Assembly (NCBI GenBank): GCA_902729315.2
Contig: LR746273.1
Coordinates: 5,430,001 to 5,494,000 of the forward strand
Source: Spirodela intermedia
Lineage: Eukaryota > Streptophyta > Magnoliopsida > Alismatales > Araceae
Direction of reading: 5' to 3'
Length of the DNA: 64,000 nt
The notes below the pieces were generated by a model that did no database searches, had not been told where the DNA came from, and saw only the letters and a list, made by a program, of their open reading frames with translations. The translations under genes and the position numbers were made by a program. Numbering within the stretch: position 1 is the stretch's first letter; each line of letters starts with the position of its first letter. Positions 1 through 12,381 of this stretch are shown here, piece by piece.

Positions 1-1300
1 AATTGAATATTCCCTTGGTTAGTTACATCAAGGTAAATACTTAGCAAGTAATCTTTCAGTTGGACCCCCTTCGATTGACCGCGAGGCACTGCACTGGGTC
101 TGGCTAACCTGATTGGCTGGCGTAGGACTAGGCGCCACAAAAAACAGTAGTTAACCCCCCCCATCCCCTTTATGGAAGTAACGGCTGTTCATATCACTAT
201 AAATACTCATTTTTTGCATAACCAAATGCTCTCTCTCTCTCTCTCTCTCTTCTTCTCTAAAATTATTAATTATGAAAAGAATTATCTTAGATATCTTCAT
301 CAGCTAGTACTTAATAGCCGGCTCAAATCCATGGAACCGGTAACACTTTTCCAGAACTATTAAAAAAAAAACAGATAATCAAACACTCGCATCCATCCAC
401 GCTGATGGCCATTTCTATCTCGCCCATCATCACAAAATAGGGATTAAATTGATTGAAAAAAATATCAGGGCTCATTTTGTTTTCAGCTGATAATGTGTTC
501 ACGCATGAAGAACATCATTTTTATTCTACCCAGAAGAGCATCTAAGAGTTTTATCAGAGCTAAAATAAAATGGAAGCAGCCCAGCCCATGTGACCATATG
601 ATAATGACCACCCTTCACCAAGATCAATTATTTTTCCTCTCTCCTAAGTAGCCTCCTCTAAGTTCATATATCACTCTCGTGAGGATTCCCCATGAACACC
701 ATCATAACCAAATCGGTTCATCTTTCTCAAACTCGGAAGGTCCAAAAGATCCGATAAGTCATGGCAGAGAGAAGAAGATGAAGAACCGGTTGAGTTGACT
801 CTACCTCAGTTCTAGGGGGTGCCCCCGTCCTTGGAAGAGTTGACCCATATGAGACCGAGGGTAGCAAGAAGTTTCCACATTTTCTTCCCTAAAGTCGATC
901 GGATGAAGATTCTTGGGGGGTGAGCAAGAATTTCATGTTACACTTCACTTTATATTTTCTTCAATTCATCCATGGAGATGGAGACCTGGTAGAGCTCGGC
1001 CAGTTTCATCTGGAGAAAGATCCTGAATCAGATAGCAGGTATGGGGGAAAAGATAGCAGGAAGTGAATGCTCATCAGGTATCCCGATCATTCTTCTTCGA
1101 AGAAAGGTTCCGATCCCCGAGCTCATGAAATGGGCGGAAATCGAAGACCCGCGAAGAAAGATTGACAGAGTTGGAAGCAATTCCGAAGATCGATCAAGAA
1201 CTGGTTCTCAGCTCTCCCTCTCCCTCTTCCTCTCGCATCCATTCAAAACGAAAGGGAAGCAATCGGATGCCCGTCAGAGGAAACTATTGCAGATTTATCA
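1..1300. other. No convincing gene
   Basis: AT-rich DNA with a short CT run near 229-250. Short open frames exist on both strands but none shows a recognisable domain, a codon bias or a splice pattern. I see no RNA gene here. Confidence 0.5.
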
Positions 1301-1321
1301 GCATCTCTGAGATTGGTACCT

Positions 1322-1696
1322 CTAGCCCGGCCGTCTGGGGGAGGGAGACAACCGGCGGCGACGCCGGGTCTGCCGCTTCCAAGGCTGAAGAACGGAGTCC
1401 TGGTATTTGGGGGGCACCGCCGTCCTCCTCCTCCGCCTCGTCCTCCCCGCCGCCGAGAAAAACTCGGCTCCTCCTCCAGTCCCCGCATTTTCCTCCTCCA
1501 TGAGCAGATCGACGTCGATATCCTCGAAGCTGCTTCCATGGTGGCCGCTGCTCTCCTTCTTCTCCTCAGCGGCTCTGACGACGTGAAGGGCCGCCATTGC
1601 CAGGAGGTCGAGACCATGGCAGCGGAAGAATGACGGGGCCGAAGTGGTGGTGCAGTCGGGGAGGAGGGTTGGCATGGAATCACCGAGAATTCTCAT
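1322..1696 (-). CDS. Possible small hypothetical protein, weak
   Basis: A 124-codon open frame lies in a GC-rich island (about 1310-1830). Its first half is of mixed composition, with an acidic stretch EDIDVDLLMEEE. Its second half is a run of arginines and prolines that looks like low-complexity GC-rich DNA read as protein. An overlapping minus-strand frame of 146 codons is equally open, so the frame cannot be chosen by openness. I do not recognise a family. It could be the first exon of a minus-strand gene that continues beyond the left edge, or non-coding. Confidence 0.2.
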   Translation of the reverse strand: MRILGDSMPTLLPDCTTTSAPSFFRCHGLDLLAMAALHVVRAAEEKKESSGHHGSSFEDIDVDLLMEEENAGTGGGAEFFSAAGRTRRRRRTAVPPKYQDSVLQPWKRQTRRRRRLSPSPRRPG

Positions 1697-2332
1697 CGGG
1701 GAGGTGGGTTGGCTTGGGTGTTGGAGGAGACCAGATGAGGAGAGAAGGCAAATGGAAGAGACGGCGAAGGGGAAGGGACAGCACTGGTGCCGGCAATTCC
1801 GGTCGCAGGGGAGGAAGAATGCAGAAGAAAAGGGGGTTGGAAAATTGAGGGTCTAAAACCCACCAGAAGAGGGACAAAATCAGGACTGCGTCTCTCTCTC
1901 TCTTTCTTGGTCGCACTTCCATACCCTTCTTGGTCTATTTTTCACTCTTTCTAATTTATTAGAAATAAAATTATAAATACAACCTTCCTGAAATTTACTG
2001 TAAATATATTCCGTTGACTGATTGCACTTTAAGCATTCAGATAATCACCTAAAAAAGGAAAGATAAAAGTTTTTATTTATAACTATTATCGTATCCCATA
2101 ATTTACGACCGCCGTAGATGCCAGATCAAAATCATCATCAGAGATGGATTGAACATGGATTATGATCGTCATGGCTAGTTGAACTGCGCGGGTTTATCCT
2201 CTGATGTTTTGTCATGGCTAGCAGTGGTCAACGGGGGCGTTAATAGGCCGGATGTCAAGTTTCCAGGATCTTGGGCCTCATCTCAGGCATCATAAAACGT
2301 CTTTTTCCACTCATGGCCCGGCCCGATAAGGT

Positions 2333-2524
2333 CTCATCTCTCTCTCTCTCTCTCTCGCTCTCGCTCTCGCTTGCTCTCTCTCTCTCTCCCTCGCTCGCTC
2401 TCTTTCTCTCCCTCGCTCCCGCTCTCTCTCTCCCTCGCTCTCGTTCTCGCTCTCTCTCTCTCTCTCTCCCTCGCTCTCGCTCGTTCCCTTTCTCTCTCTC
2501 TCTCTCCCTCGCTCTCGCTCGTTC

Positions 2525-2564
<40 letters not shown>

Positions 2565-2648
2565 GTGCTCTCTCGCTCTCTTTCTCTCTCTGTCGCTCGC
2601 TCTCTCCCTTTCTCTGTCGCTCGCTCTCTTTCTCTCTCTTACCTCAAT

Positions 2649-2684
<36 letters not shown>

Positions 2685-2690
2685 AGTTTT
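2333..2690. repeat. Long compound CT microsatellite
   Basis: About 360 bp of CT dinucleotides interrupted by CTCG, CCCT and GTT variants. Both strands stay open over more than 100 codons (Ser-Leu on plus, Arg-Glu on minus) only because the dinucleotide has no stop codons. It is not coding. Confidence 0.95.
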
Positions 2691-2720
2691 GAAAATGCCT
2701 AGTGGTATGAGGAAGAAGAG

Positions 2721-2910
2721 CGACTGAAGCACCAGGGGACCGTGAAGTGGAAAGAGAGCGCGGGGAATCGATCGACCGGCCGCAACTCAGCGAGGGGAAG
2801 ACGTAGGGACCAGAAGCGACTGAAGCACCAGGGGACCGTGGAGAGGAAAGAGAGCGCGGGGAATCGATCGACCGGCCGCAACTCAGCGAGGGGAAGACAA
2901 AGGGACCAGA
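2721..2910. repeat. Two tandem copies of a 96-bp unit
   Basis: The unit starts cgactgaagcaccagg at 2721 and again at 2817. It includes the segment aatcgatcgaccggccgc and ends with ggaccagaa-like sequence. The two copies differ at only a few bases. The unit directly follows the CT microsatellite and precedes the likely POP4 5' flank. Confidence 0.85.
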
Positions 2911-2929
2911 AAAATCCCTAAAACCACAG

Positions 2930-4396
2930 CAGGTGAAGCTAGAAAGCAGTACCTCGAATCCGCTTGCCTCTTCTCTCTCCTCTGTTTCTCTAGATCGTTC
3001 CTCCTTGCCGCAGTTATCTCCCCTTCGGAGATTTGCGCCTCCTTAAAATAATTCCTTATCTGCTCTGAGATTCACACTCCCTCCAAGGGGAATGATCGGC
3101 CCCGCCTCTCCTTGCCGATGATCATCGGCTGATTATACGAATTTCTTATCCGGATTTTGATTCCGTTAGTGTTATTTTTGATATTCGTTTGCTTTTCTTC
3201 GATTATATTTTTTTGGAAATATGGAATCAGGAGGTTTCGTCCCCTTTTCTTCTGAAGTATCGAATTTTAAATTAATGCCCAACAGTGAAAGCCTTCCCCT
3301 TACTCTGGCGGGGGTTTGCCTCTTTGAAAAAGACTCCCCTTCTCCTAGCAGGGCTACAACCCCTCTCGCCTTCTACTTGTCCCCCCCGCTTCATTGGCGC
3401 TTCCTCCGGCGGGGGTTCCCCCTCCCTGGGCCGTTCCGCTTCCCCCCTCTAACCGTCTGTCCGTTTGCCTCCGTGAATGCTGGAACCTGGCTCCAAGCTG
3501 GGAGGGCTGGGATCTTTCGCGCTTGCCGGGTCGTTCTCCTGTGAATTCCAGAGACGATTTCCGTCTTGTCGACTTGTCTTTACGCCGCCATACGCAGCAT
3601 TCCCCACCTTTCGTGAGTTACTTAACCCCTGGGGTTCGGCCCCGATTCCAAGGCTGTTCCAGGCGCCGGAGAAGAAGAAGAAGAAATACCTTAGTACCTT
3701 TCATCTTATCTCCTATACTCACTGCAAGTTTCTTGCTCTATTTTGCGGACCGTTAGTTCTGAGACTGGGAGAAGAGGGAACGAGTTTTTCCCCAAAATCC
3801 AGTGATTTTGTTTTGAAATTCTAACTATGGTATTGTCCTTCAATAATCCGGAACCCCAAATCTATGCCTTAAAAGCGTTACGTCAGTAGAACCATAGGTC
3901 AAAAAATATTTCTCATCAATTACCAGTCCACAAAAGATCCAAGATTCACTTTGAATTGAATGCTGAATTGAAATATCACATGCTACTTTGATATTTTTCT
4001 AGTGCTACTAATGATAGTTAGGCCATCTGAGAAATCTTCTATAGCATGAAACCTGAAGAATGTTCAGTTGTTCGTATTCCCTTCATGTTATGGAAAGGTA
4101 TCTTAGCATCTGCAGCTCTACCCCCACCTGACTCTATCGGACTTATTGAAAGTTCCGAGATCTGAAACTGGCGTTGAGAAATTGCTCGAATTTCTCGGAA
4201 GATTATTCTTTCTTGTTCCGTGGTGAATGTTGGCTGAAACTGAATATTGGGGTATGACTCCTAGTCTTAAAAAAAGAATAAATTAATGGTTTAAATGCCA
4301 GTTTGTTATGTTGGTTATTAACCCTTTCAAAACTAATTTATTTTTTCCTAATCTTGAGGATCTTCCTTATATTTTCCAGTTTACTAAGAGAGCAAG
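2930..4396 (+). other. Upstream flank of POP4, possible 5' UTR and leader intron
   Basis: No conserved coding region is seen. CT-rich leader-like sequence at about 2970-3010 and polypyrimidine tracts further on would suit a transcribed leader with an intron, but no start site can be fixed from the sequence. Open frames at 3221-3824 lack any recognisable domain. Confidence 0.35.
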
Positions 4397-6537
4397 ATGG
4401 CAGCTGAAGTTATCTCGGCCCAGAAGAAGAGGGCATTGGAGGCACTGGAACGAAGGTTCTCTGCTTCTAAACCCGAAGTCCCCCAGAAGGCATATGAAAA
4501 TAAGAAGAAGAAGAAGAAGAAGGATAAGGAGAGAGTGCAAAAGGACGAAGAAATAGAAGAAAAAAGTAAAGGAAGGGGAACTGAAAAGGCTTCCACTTCT
4601 GCCCCGGATCCTGGCCCAGCTCTGAAGAAAGGTTCTTCAACTGGCTCGATTTTTCTTTTCCCTTTACTGACATCTCTCAGATAGTTTTCATTAGCACAAT
4701 GTGTTGCAAATTTTTATCAATAAATAGATAAGATACTTTTCTAGGAAAGTCAACTCTCCAGATATCTGAGCTGATCAATGATTGTATAAGTTTGGCCTCA
4801 AATAATGAAGAAGATAGTGCCAAGGTAGATGTTGCACGCCATTAGGTGCACTGGTAGTGGAGATCTTCACATGAAGATGTTAATTAGATTTTGTGACAAG
4901 TTTTTACAGAATTTGTGCTATTAGTCGGTAATGAATGATAGCATTGACTAAGAATAAGTAGTAGCATTTAGCTATGTGTCTCATCTTTTATATCTCGAGG
5001 ATGATAGCTCATTCACCGAGTAGTTTATTTTCCAGAGTTATATATGGGGCTTTCAAATATTTGGATATTTTAAACTAAGTTCCATTACTCTTTTTTATAG
5101 GTAATTTTGTATTCCAAGGTAAATTCGGAACTACCGGGGCTTCAGGTAAGGAATCATAAGCATTAAAAATCATATTTTCAAATCAATCAAATGATGAGAT
5201 TCGATGATGCTTATTTTTTATTTTAATACTGTTCAGAAGAAGAAGTTCATCCAGCATATCGTGAGCTTTCACTAACTGTTCACGAAAATCTGGTTAAGCC
5301 ACCTGCTGAGGTAATGCTTGAAAGTGGGTAGCAATTTAGGAGAAATCTTATTGGGGTAATTTTTCTATTTTCTTATTAACATGATGAAAAAAACTTAGCA
5401 TAGCTATTCATCTTCTGACTGTCGCTGAGATTTCTCTTCACTTAACTTACTAGAAGAATCCAGGCACAAGGGCGACCATTGTCAACAACGTCATCCACGA
5501 TCTTCTTCAAAATGGGGACGCAGCTGAGAAATATATGCAAGGATCCAGGAACATGAAGATTGACAACTGGCTCCTGCTTGATAATCATGTTCCTTGCTCT
5601 AATGGATTGGAGGATGCCCGCATGAAGGCAATTAGGAGCCATTCAAATCGATCCAAAAAACATATGTCCATGCGCCAGCACCGTGCGTGTGGATCCCTTG
5701 AATTACCTCCAAGGTTTTGGAAGTAAGTTTATTCTCTCCCGTAACTGCTCTAGATTTCATCCTTTCTATTTTAGTTACAGTGGATGATCATTTAATCTTT
5801 CTGTTTTGATTAAATGATCTACTTTTACTTAGTAGCCCTCTTTTTTATGATTAGACCATCCATATTAAATTCGAATTGCGATCCTCTGAATTTCCCCAAA
5901 GGTTTTGGGAAGCATTTCTATTTTCTTTCTTGATCGGTCCACTTTTTATCTGCCCGCAGGTTTGACCTTTTCAAACCGATGCATGAAATGTGGAAAGAAT
6001 ATGTTCTGAAGCTTCTCAAGGAACCAAGGTAAGGTCAATGCTTAACAGCAATCTCATACAATTAACAGTACTAATTAATTTTAAACTGACTATGTGGCTT
6101 ATTAGCTTATCGATGATTATTATTTATATTAACAATGTTATTACTTATTATTGAATCATTATTTTGGGAAATGGATGCTCCAGGAAACACTTGGGCCAAG
6201 TCTTCCTCACGGCCGACCTGCATGGTGCTTTTATGCAAGGTAATTCATCAAAGATCTAAGGGAGGGAAGGGTTACCCCACCTTGGCGCCCACTCATTATG
6301 GTAGTTTATCTGGTATTTTCTTCAGTTCATTGACGCATCGTTTTACGTAGTTGTGGAGTGCAAAGGATCCAGCTATGTGGGCGTGAGGGGCATCATGATC
6401 AGGGAAACCAGAGAGACCTTCGGGATAATCACACCTGACGATAAATTTAGAGGTATTTTTCTTCTGGGACCGCCGAAGATTTTATTCTTCAATCTGTGAG
6501 TTTTGTCTTCTATTTGTGGGCATGAGGCAGGGAATGT

Positions 6538-6582
<45 letters not shown>

Positions 6583-6885
6583 ATGGTGTGTTGGGGGGGT
6601 AGATTTCCTTTCTTTGGAAGAGTTTGTATTTCCTTTTCTTCTATTTGTGGGCATGAATGCAGAGAGAGAGGGAGAGTTTAAGGTGGGGGGTAGATTTCCT
6701 TTCCTTTGAGAAAGTGGGTTTAAGTCAGGGTTTTTTTCTGAATGGAGGCTTGGAATTTCCTGATGGGGTAATCTCCCGTTTCTCTGACAGTCGTTCCAAA
6801 GAAGTTATCCGTCTTCCTGCTGCAAGCGGCCGGTTTGAAGGTGACCCTGTTCGGCGACAAGCTCTCTTCGAGGAATATCTGTTAG
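4397..6885 (+). CDS. POP4: RNase P/MRP protein subunit POP4 (Rpp29-like)
   Basis: Protein subunit of the nuclear RNase P and MRP ribonucleoproteins that mature tRNA 5' ends and pre-rRNA. Exons read from splice signals: 4397-4631, 4745-4824, 5101-5145, one ending at 5310, 5454-5722, 5960-6028, 6184-6239, 6351-6452 and 6791-6885 (TAG). The N-terminus has a lysine-rich segment (around residues 35-45). The C-terminal half is the Rpp29 fold, visible as LGQVFLTADLHGAFMQ, VVECKGSSYVGVRGIMIRET and FGIITPDDKFRVVPK. All phases from exon 5 on agree. The exon ending at 5310 is unclear: its best-looking acceptor (before 5237) leaves the frame one base out after exon 3, whereas an acceptor before 5266 restores it at the cost of a conserved-looking EEVHPAYREL segment. 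With the latter the protein is 331 residues. It lies tail-to-tail with RFC3. Confidence 0.9.
6541..6579. repeat. GA microsatellite inside a POP4 intron
   Basis: An uninterrupted GA run within the last POP4 intron (6453-6790). A shorter GA patch follows at about 6660. Confidence 0.9.
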
Positions 6886-7428
6886 GCATCAAGATTCAGA
6901 TGCTTATACAATTCAGGTTCTTTGCCGATACTTGTGGCATGGGCCCTAATCTGTCTTCCCTCGCCCTGGCTGCCCCCCTCTAGCCCCCAGCTAGAGCGCG
7001 AGAGAGAGAGAGAGAGAGAGGGCTCCATTCTGATCATTATTTGAATAGTGGAGGCTAATTCTAATCTTCTCTAGTATTTCCAATTCGGGCCACTAGAGAG
7101 AGAAACTGAGTGTGTTTTTCCTTCAAATTTGGAGAAGAAATATGAATGAGAGAGAGATAACATCATAGGAGAGCTAACATGGTTCTCTCTCTCTCTCGCT
7201 CTAACTACAACCTGACTGGGGAAAAGTCCCACGGAGCAAGAAGCTGTAGCACCAGAGGCATACACCGAACGCTCCTAATCTGACTGTAAACTTGTCTCAC
7301 AAAAGAGAACTACTTACAAGATGCACATCCATCTGGGGCCCAAGTAAACAAAACCTTAATATCTCTCAATCAGAAGCAGCAGTAGCACAAGAGAGAGAGA
7401 GATAGAGAGAGAGAGAGAGGAGGGGAGA
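6886..7428. other. Convergent intergenic region, POP4 and RFC3 3' ends
   Basis: About 540 bp between the two stop codons. It holds GA runs at about 6998-7020 and 7390-7420, a GAGAGAGA patch near 7149 and a CT run near 7182-7200. It must hold both 3' UTRs. I see no clear poly(A) signal pair that can be assigned with confidence. Confidence 0.6.
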
Positions 7429-7598
7429 TCACTTGGCTGCAGTGACCAGAGCACTCCGTGCCTGAGTGAAAGAAGAGATGACGGATCCCAGTTGTAACTT
7501 ATCATTGCATCCAAAGCTCAATCTGTACCTGAAACGATGCCTCACCTCTTAGTCAATGATTAGCCAAATGGAGCGCCTATCACTCTTCCCTATCCACT

Positions 7599-7637
<39 letters not shown>

Positions 7638-10600
7638 TGCCTCTAAAATGAAAACTCTTCTTATTTTATAGCACGGAATATATCATAGAATGGCATGCAG
7701 TAGTCAACTTTTGGATCATTGAAATAGTAGACATTGCTTTCAGGACGTTCAACTCCTACAAGGTCAACGGGGGCAAGAGATACGTACTCGATGTCTGCAA
7801 GATCATTGATCAGACGAACCCGAACATCTGAGGGCAGCTTGATCCGGAAGATGAACCTGTTCGATCCCCAGAAACCAGGGTGGTCAGAGTAGGCTCAGAA
7901 AAATAACTTTAAAAAAAAAAAACGAAAAGGGATCCCTAGAAGATTCCTCACATGGTGACCTCCCTCACAATATCCACCAAGGCGAGCCCTTTCCTTAGCT
8001 TGATCTCAGATATATCTACACATAGCCGAGGAATGTCAACGGGTTTAGTTTAGTTTAGTTTAGTTTAGTTTAGTAGATTGTGATCGACCAAAAATAATGG
8101 GTTTCTAAAATTGGTAATAGATTATGATCGTGATAAAAAAAATACGTCTAAAACTGGTCGTAAATGATTCATTCAGAAGCCAGAAAGCTATCTGCTCGAT
8201 GTCCTTTGGCAGAGGGTTCCCTGTGCACAAGTAAACGGCTTCTTCTGTGACGTGTGGGGAGGCCATGTGCGTTGACTGCAGAAATGAAGGAAATGATGTG
8301 ATGTAAAATAACGCAAAATCACACCAATGAAGAAAAATAATCTGTATTGAAGAAAAAATAATATTTTTCATAAAGATATTGATCACTAGTTATGAGCAGT
8401 GTTAGTCTCTTCGACTCCCAGTATAGGAACAGGCATTCCCAATCATGAATTCAGAGATTATTGATAAATAGTAGGAAAAAAATATTAAGAATCGGATAAT
8501 TTTATTGTGATTTATCAACTTAGATGTTGATATGCAGGGGATCGCCATATCAATGAATTTTCCTGAATGGTCTCTTTTCCTATGTCTTTTTTCTAAAATC
8601 TATAAAATCTGGAGATGCAGGGAGAAACAAACGATATTTCTCCTCCGACTCTTTAGGATTATCAGAGTCGCCCAAACTCAGCACCGATTATAATTTTAAT
8701 CTACATAAGTTTATTTCTAGAACTATTCTCCTGAGTCGTGGTTATTTTCCTAAAAAACGTAGGAAAAACATTATGCAGCCAACAAAATTGAAGAAATCTG
8801 AGAGGAAAACCTGTAAAATGTTCAAAGCCTTCCGCATGTCGCCATTGCTGAGCCGCACAACCGCAGCTAGCCCACCCTCAGACACATCGATCCTGATCCA
8901 GAGCGAGCAATAAGAACATCAATTGAGAGGATTGGTGAATGAAAGCTCATTCACGAAGATACACAAAGAACAAGAGAATTAGGGGAACAGTATCTTGAAC
9001 AAAACTGGATGCACGACAACATTCAAAGTAGGATCAGTTGACAACAATCGATAATGTTCAGAATATAATCGAAGATAACTTTAGTAAATTGGAATGTATT
9101 TCAAGACTCTCCTCTACTGTTTCAGGCTTTCACGAACACTGCATGCTCTAATTGACACCGCATCATTTTAAGAAATTGGAGAATTAAAAAGATCACCTGA
9201 AGAGGTTAAAATATGAAATATCTTCTGAGAACATGGTTACCCAAAGGTAAATCAGAAATAGACCAGCAAGCCAGATCCTAACAGCACATTTCACAAACAT
9301 ATATGGGGATAAAACCATGTGAAACAGCATTCTAAATGAATACCTACGGTAAAATGATATTCTACGATGAACCTTTGACAGTCTGCCAAACAACCCAGTT
9401 TTCAAGGTTTCCAATCAACGATACAAATTGACATCTGCTGGAAGACCTGACACTGAAGCTTTTTGAACGATTTTGTTACGTCACAAAGACTTAAAGGAGT
9501 AAATTGAACAAGTTGAAGAAAAGTCTGAGTAGCAATCAATTCTATAAACTCCAAGTCTCCAAGCGCTTGGAGATACTGAAACACCCAACATGGGATTCAA
9601 CCAAAGCTGAAGGACTCATGGAAGTCAGAACCGTCACTTGACACAACTATGTGCAGGCTTAGCAGGCCATCAACTAGGAGACGAATGACGAAAAGGCCTC
9701 CACTAGTTAAAGAATGCGCTACATAAGGACCTCCAATGTCACATGAATAAATTACTATATGCGAGCATTACATCCTTAAAACCTTTTGATGCGGAAGCAA
9801 ACTAGACTGGGAGTATACCCTTCAGCCATTATCACATGTTGAAGGCGCTCAGTAACATGGGTGGCAGCAAGAGGAGCAAACCGAAACCGAGTACACCTGG
9901 ACTGAAGTGCTGGGATGATTTTGTTGACATGATTACAAATAAGTGCAAACCTAGTGCTCCGTGTATACTTCTCAATCACTACACCAAAAAGGCAACACAG
10001 GAGAAAGCGTGAGAAACAAGTGAAGTTTTACGAATATAAGCTCAGGGCAAGGACACACCTCTACGTAGGGCAAACTGTGCATCTTTTGTCATGGCATCTG
10101 CCTCATCCAACAGGACTAACTTAACTGAAGATTTTGTGCTGGATGAAGAACAACACTCAAAGTGAATTTTCAATCAAGAATAAGCACCACACGATAAATG
10201 TGAGTACAGTAAAATCATTCATACAGATGTTAAATAAACTTAATGAAAGTCATTAATCATTTACCACTAGGGTGTAAAAATAAAACTCTATGTAACAAAA
10301 CACATGAATATAAAATGATTTCACAGTAAACCAACGCACTGTAAAAGTAAATTTTATAAATATTTTTATGCCACGTGAAACTGGAAGGCCACGAATACAT
10401 AAAGAATAACAGTAACGCAGTAGAACATGATATAGAATAAAGTCGAAGGCCTGAATGGAACTATCCTTATATAGTTACATACTTGCTGAGTCAATACTAA
10501 ACTTAATTAGCTTTGGGTATTTGCTGGGAAGGCATCTAAAACCCAAATTTTCTCCATTTAATGAGCATTTTTCCGTGGAGAACTACATGTGCAGCGAAGC

Positions 10601-11758
10601 TGTGTTCCCATCGTATCTGACAATTATGATATGAGCATAAAGCTAAAAAATAATGAAAAACCATGTTCTCCTTCTAATATTAAATCATTGGTCCAACATC
10701 CACTGCTAGAGTTCTTATGCTGGATTAACAATCACCACATGTATTGCACGTTCTACTATTTGGGTCTATGACCAATGGAATACCGGCCGTATAATAGTCG
10801 AAAGAGTCGAAAGGAATAGCCCAAGAATACTTTTCCCATATTTCCAAACGTGCATCACTTTTTTCATAACAAAAAAATTATTTCTGACAAACTTAATTTC
10901 TCAGTGTTAAGCTCCTTCCTAAAAACAATCTAAGAGTTATACCAAAATTAACGACTAGGGAAACTCAAGGACTGCATAACCGCCCTCATTCTTTACAAAT
11001 CGGCCATACACATACAATCATGCATAAATCCGAACTCATTGTTATCCAAATCCACACACCGACTAAAAGTAGCCACCATGTCTATTCTTCAAAACCTCTC
11101 CATTTTATCGATGCCAAGAGATCTTCATGTAGAACACTTACTTTTAGCTATCAGAAGCCTCGATAATCCATGAAAACTTAAAACCCTAAACAGGAAATAG
11201 ATGTGAACGTAGAAAGGTATATAGAGAGAGAGTGAGTGAGTGAGTGAGTGTGCATGTGCCAGAAGAAAGATTACTCGAAAGATCGGGTGCTCGCAAAGTC
11301 CTGAATCTGTTGCCTGACGACGTCTATACCCCTGTCGTCTGATGCATTGAGCTCCAGTATCATGTTATGATAATGCGCCCCGTACAACTTCCGCGCCACA
11401 GCCAGGATCGTCGATGTCTTTCCAGTCCCCGGCGGCCCGTACAGAAGCAGATGCGGCAGCTTGTTCTCGTTCGTCAGGCGGTCAACTGCTCGTCGGGGCA
11501 GAACCATGAGGTTAACCACAGGAAGGGGAAACCACGAAAATCCACAAATAGCAGAAGAGGAGACCTACTGGTGTCGACAATATCACGGTGAGCGGCGACG
11601 TCGGCGAGGGATTGGGGGCGGTACTTCTCAACCCACGGCGCAGACTTACCATCCGGCGGCGGGGCGGCCGCTACTCCCTTGCCTCTGCCGTTGTGGTGGG
11701 ACTTGGAAGGAGGAAGAGGGCCGTCGATCTCCATTGCTGACGCTTCTTCCTCCACCAT
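7429..11758 (-). CDS. RFC3: Replication factor C subunit 3 (clamp loader small subunit)
   Basis: AAA+ ATPase subunit of replication factor C, which loads PCNA onto primed DNA in the nucleus. Nine exons on the minus strand: 11758-11569, 11485-11275, 10138-10059, 9978-9819, 8892-8811, 8275-8146, 8015-7952, 7856-7788 and 7528-7429 (TGA). They sum to 1086 nt, 361 residues, close to the plant family's usual length. Seen in order: RFC box [10 protein letters not shown], Walker [23 protein letters not shown], Walker B LLDEADAM, sensor region [12 protein letters not shown], arginine-finger SRC motif [11 protein letters not shown], then [18 protein letters not shown] and the collar helices [12 protein letters not shown]. 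An ATG eight codons downstream (11734, MEIDG) is an alternative start. The family assignment to Arabidopsis RFC3 (human RFC5 type) rests on remembered family motifs. Confidence 0.95.
7603..7634. repeat. GA microsatellite in RFC3 last intron
   Basis: Uninterrupted GA dinucleotides between the last two RFC3 exons. Confidence 0.9.
8041..8074. repeat. TTTAG pentanucleotide repeat
   Basis: About six tandem copies of tttag in an RFC3 intron. It resembles a telomeric unit only superficially, because the period is five. Confidence 0.9.
10139..11274. other. Large RFC3 intron 2, no gene seen
   Basis: AT-rich intronic DNA. A GAGT tetranucleotide run lies at about 11230-11250, just downstream of the exon 2 splice donor. 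No exon-like or RNA-gene-like structure was found. Confidence 0.6.
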
Positions 11759-11924
11759 TGGACTCCCAACCCCAGCTCGCTGCCTTCTCCCCTCCCCCCT
11801 CGACACGCCTACCCAGCTTCCTCTGAGATTTGAGTACCCTGCTCCCCTCTTCTCCCTCCGAAATGGCGCCAAGAGCTTAACCCGCTCTCCTCTCAAAGAG
11901 CCCAACAACGGGCCATTATGAGCC

Positions 11925-12145
11925 AAATGGGCGCAATACCAGAACGTTTATTAGACATCCTTTTATGGGCCATAGCCCATTAATTGGATCCCCTCTCGCT
12001 CTCTCTCTCTCTCTCTCTCTCGGTGCATCCGCTTGGGCCGTAGCCCATTAGTGGGCTACGTTCGACAATGTTGATGGCCCGCCAGGCCACAACAACAACA
12101 CCCCCACCCCACGTCCTTTATGGGCCGTAGCCCATTAACTAGATC
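11925..12145 (-). promoter_or_regulatory. RFC3 promoter with repeated site II (TGGGCC) palindromes
   Basis: Three near-identical palindromic cores, TGGGC-C-TAGCCCA type, occur at 11966-11982, 12034-12050 and 12120-12136. Two of them are followed by attaa and then a CT run, and extra GGGCC/GGCCC half sites lie between. Site II elements bound by TCP factors are known in plant promoters of replication and ribosomal genes; RFC3 is such a gene. That they drive RFC3 is inferred from position just upstream of its start. Confidence 0.6.
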
Positions 12146-12381
12146 TCTCTCTCTCTCTCAAATATGCATCCTTCCACGGTGTCGTTTGCCCACCAACACC
12201 CCACATGGATCCCACTGTTCAGGAAAGAGATCCCAAACCCAATTATGAGATATAATATGATATAAATCAGCATCTCTTCTTCACCGCTTATGAGGCTAAA
12301 GCCCACACCACTCTACAACCACCATATCAGAGCGTGAGAGAGAGAGAGAGAGAGAGAGAGGAAGCTTCTGTAAAGGGTTGG

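Noticed and set aside
2271-2732. Long Ser/Leu and Arg/Glu open frames
   Set aside because: They are the three frames of a CT microsatellite, which has no stop codons; there is no domain or codon bias.
4397-4684. Reading POP4 exon 1 as a complete 95-residue gene
   Set aside because: The frame after the donor at 4,631 reads intron sequence; the downstream exons with the Rpp29 motifs join in phase.
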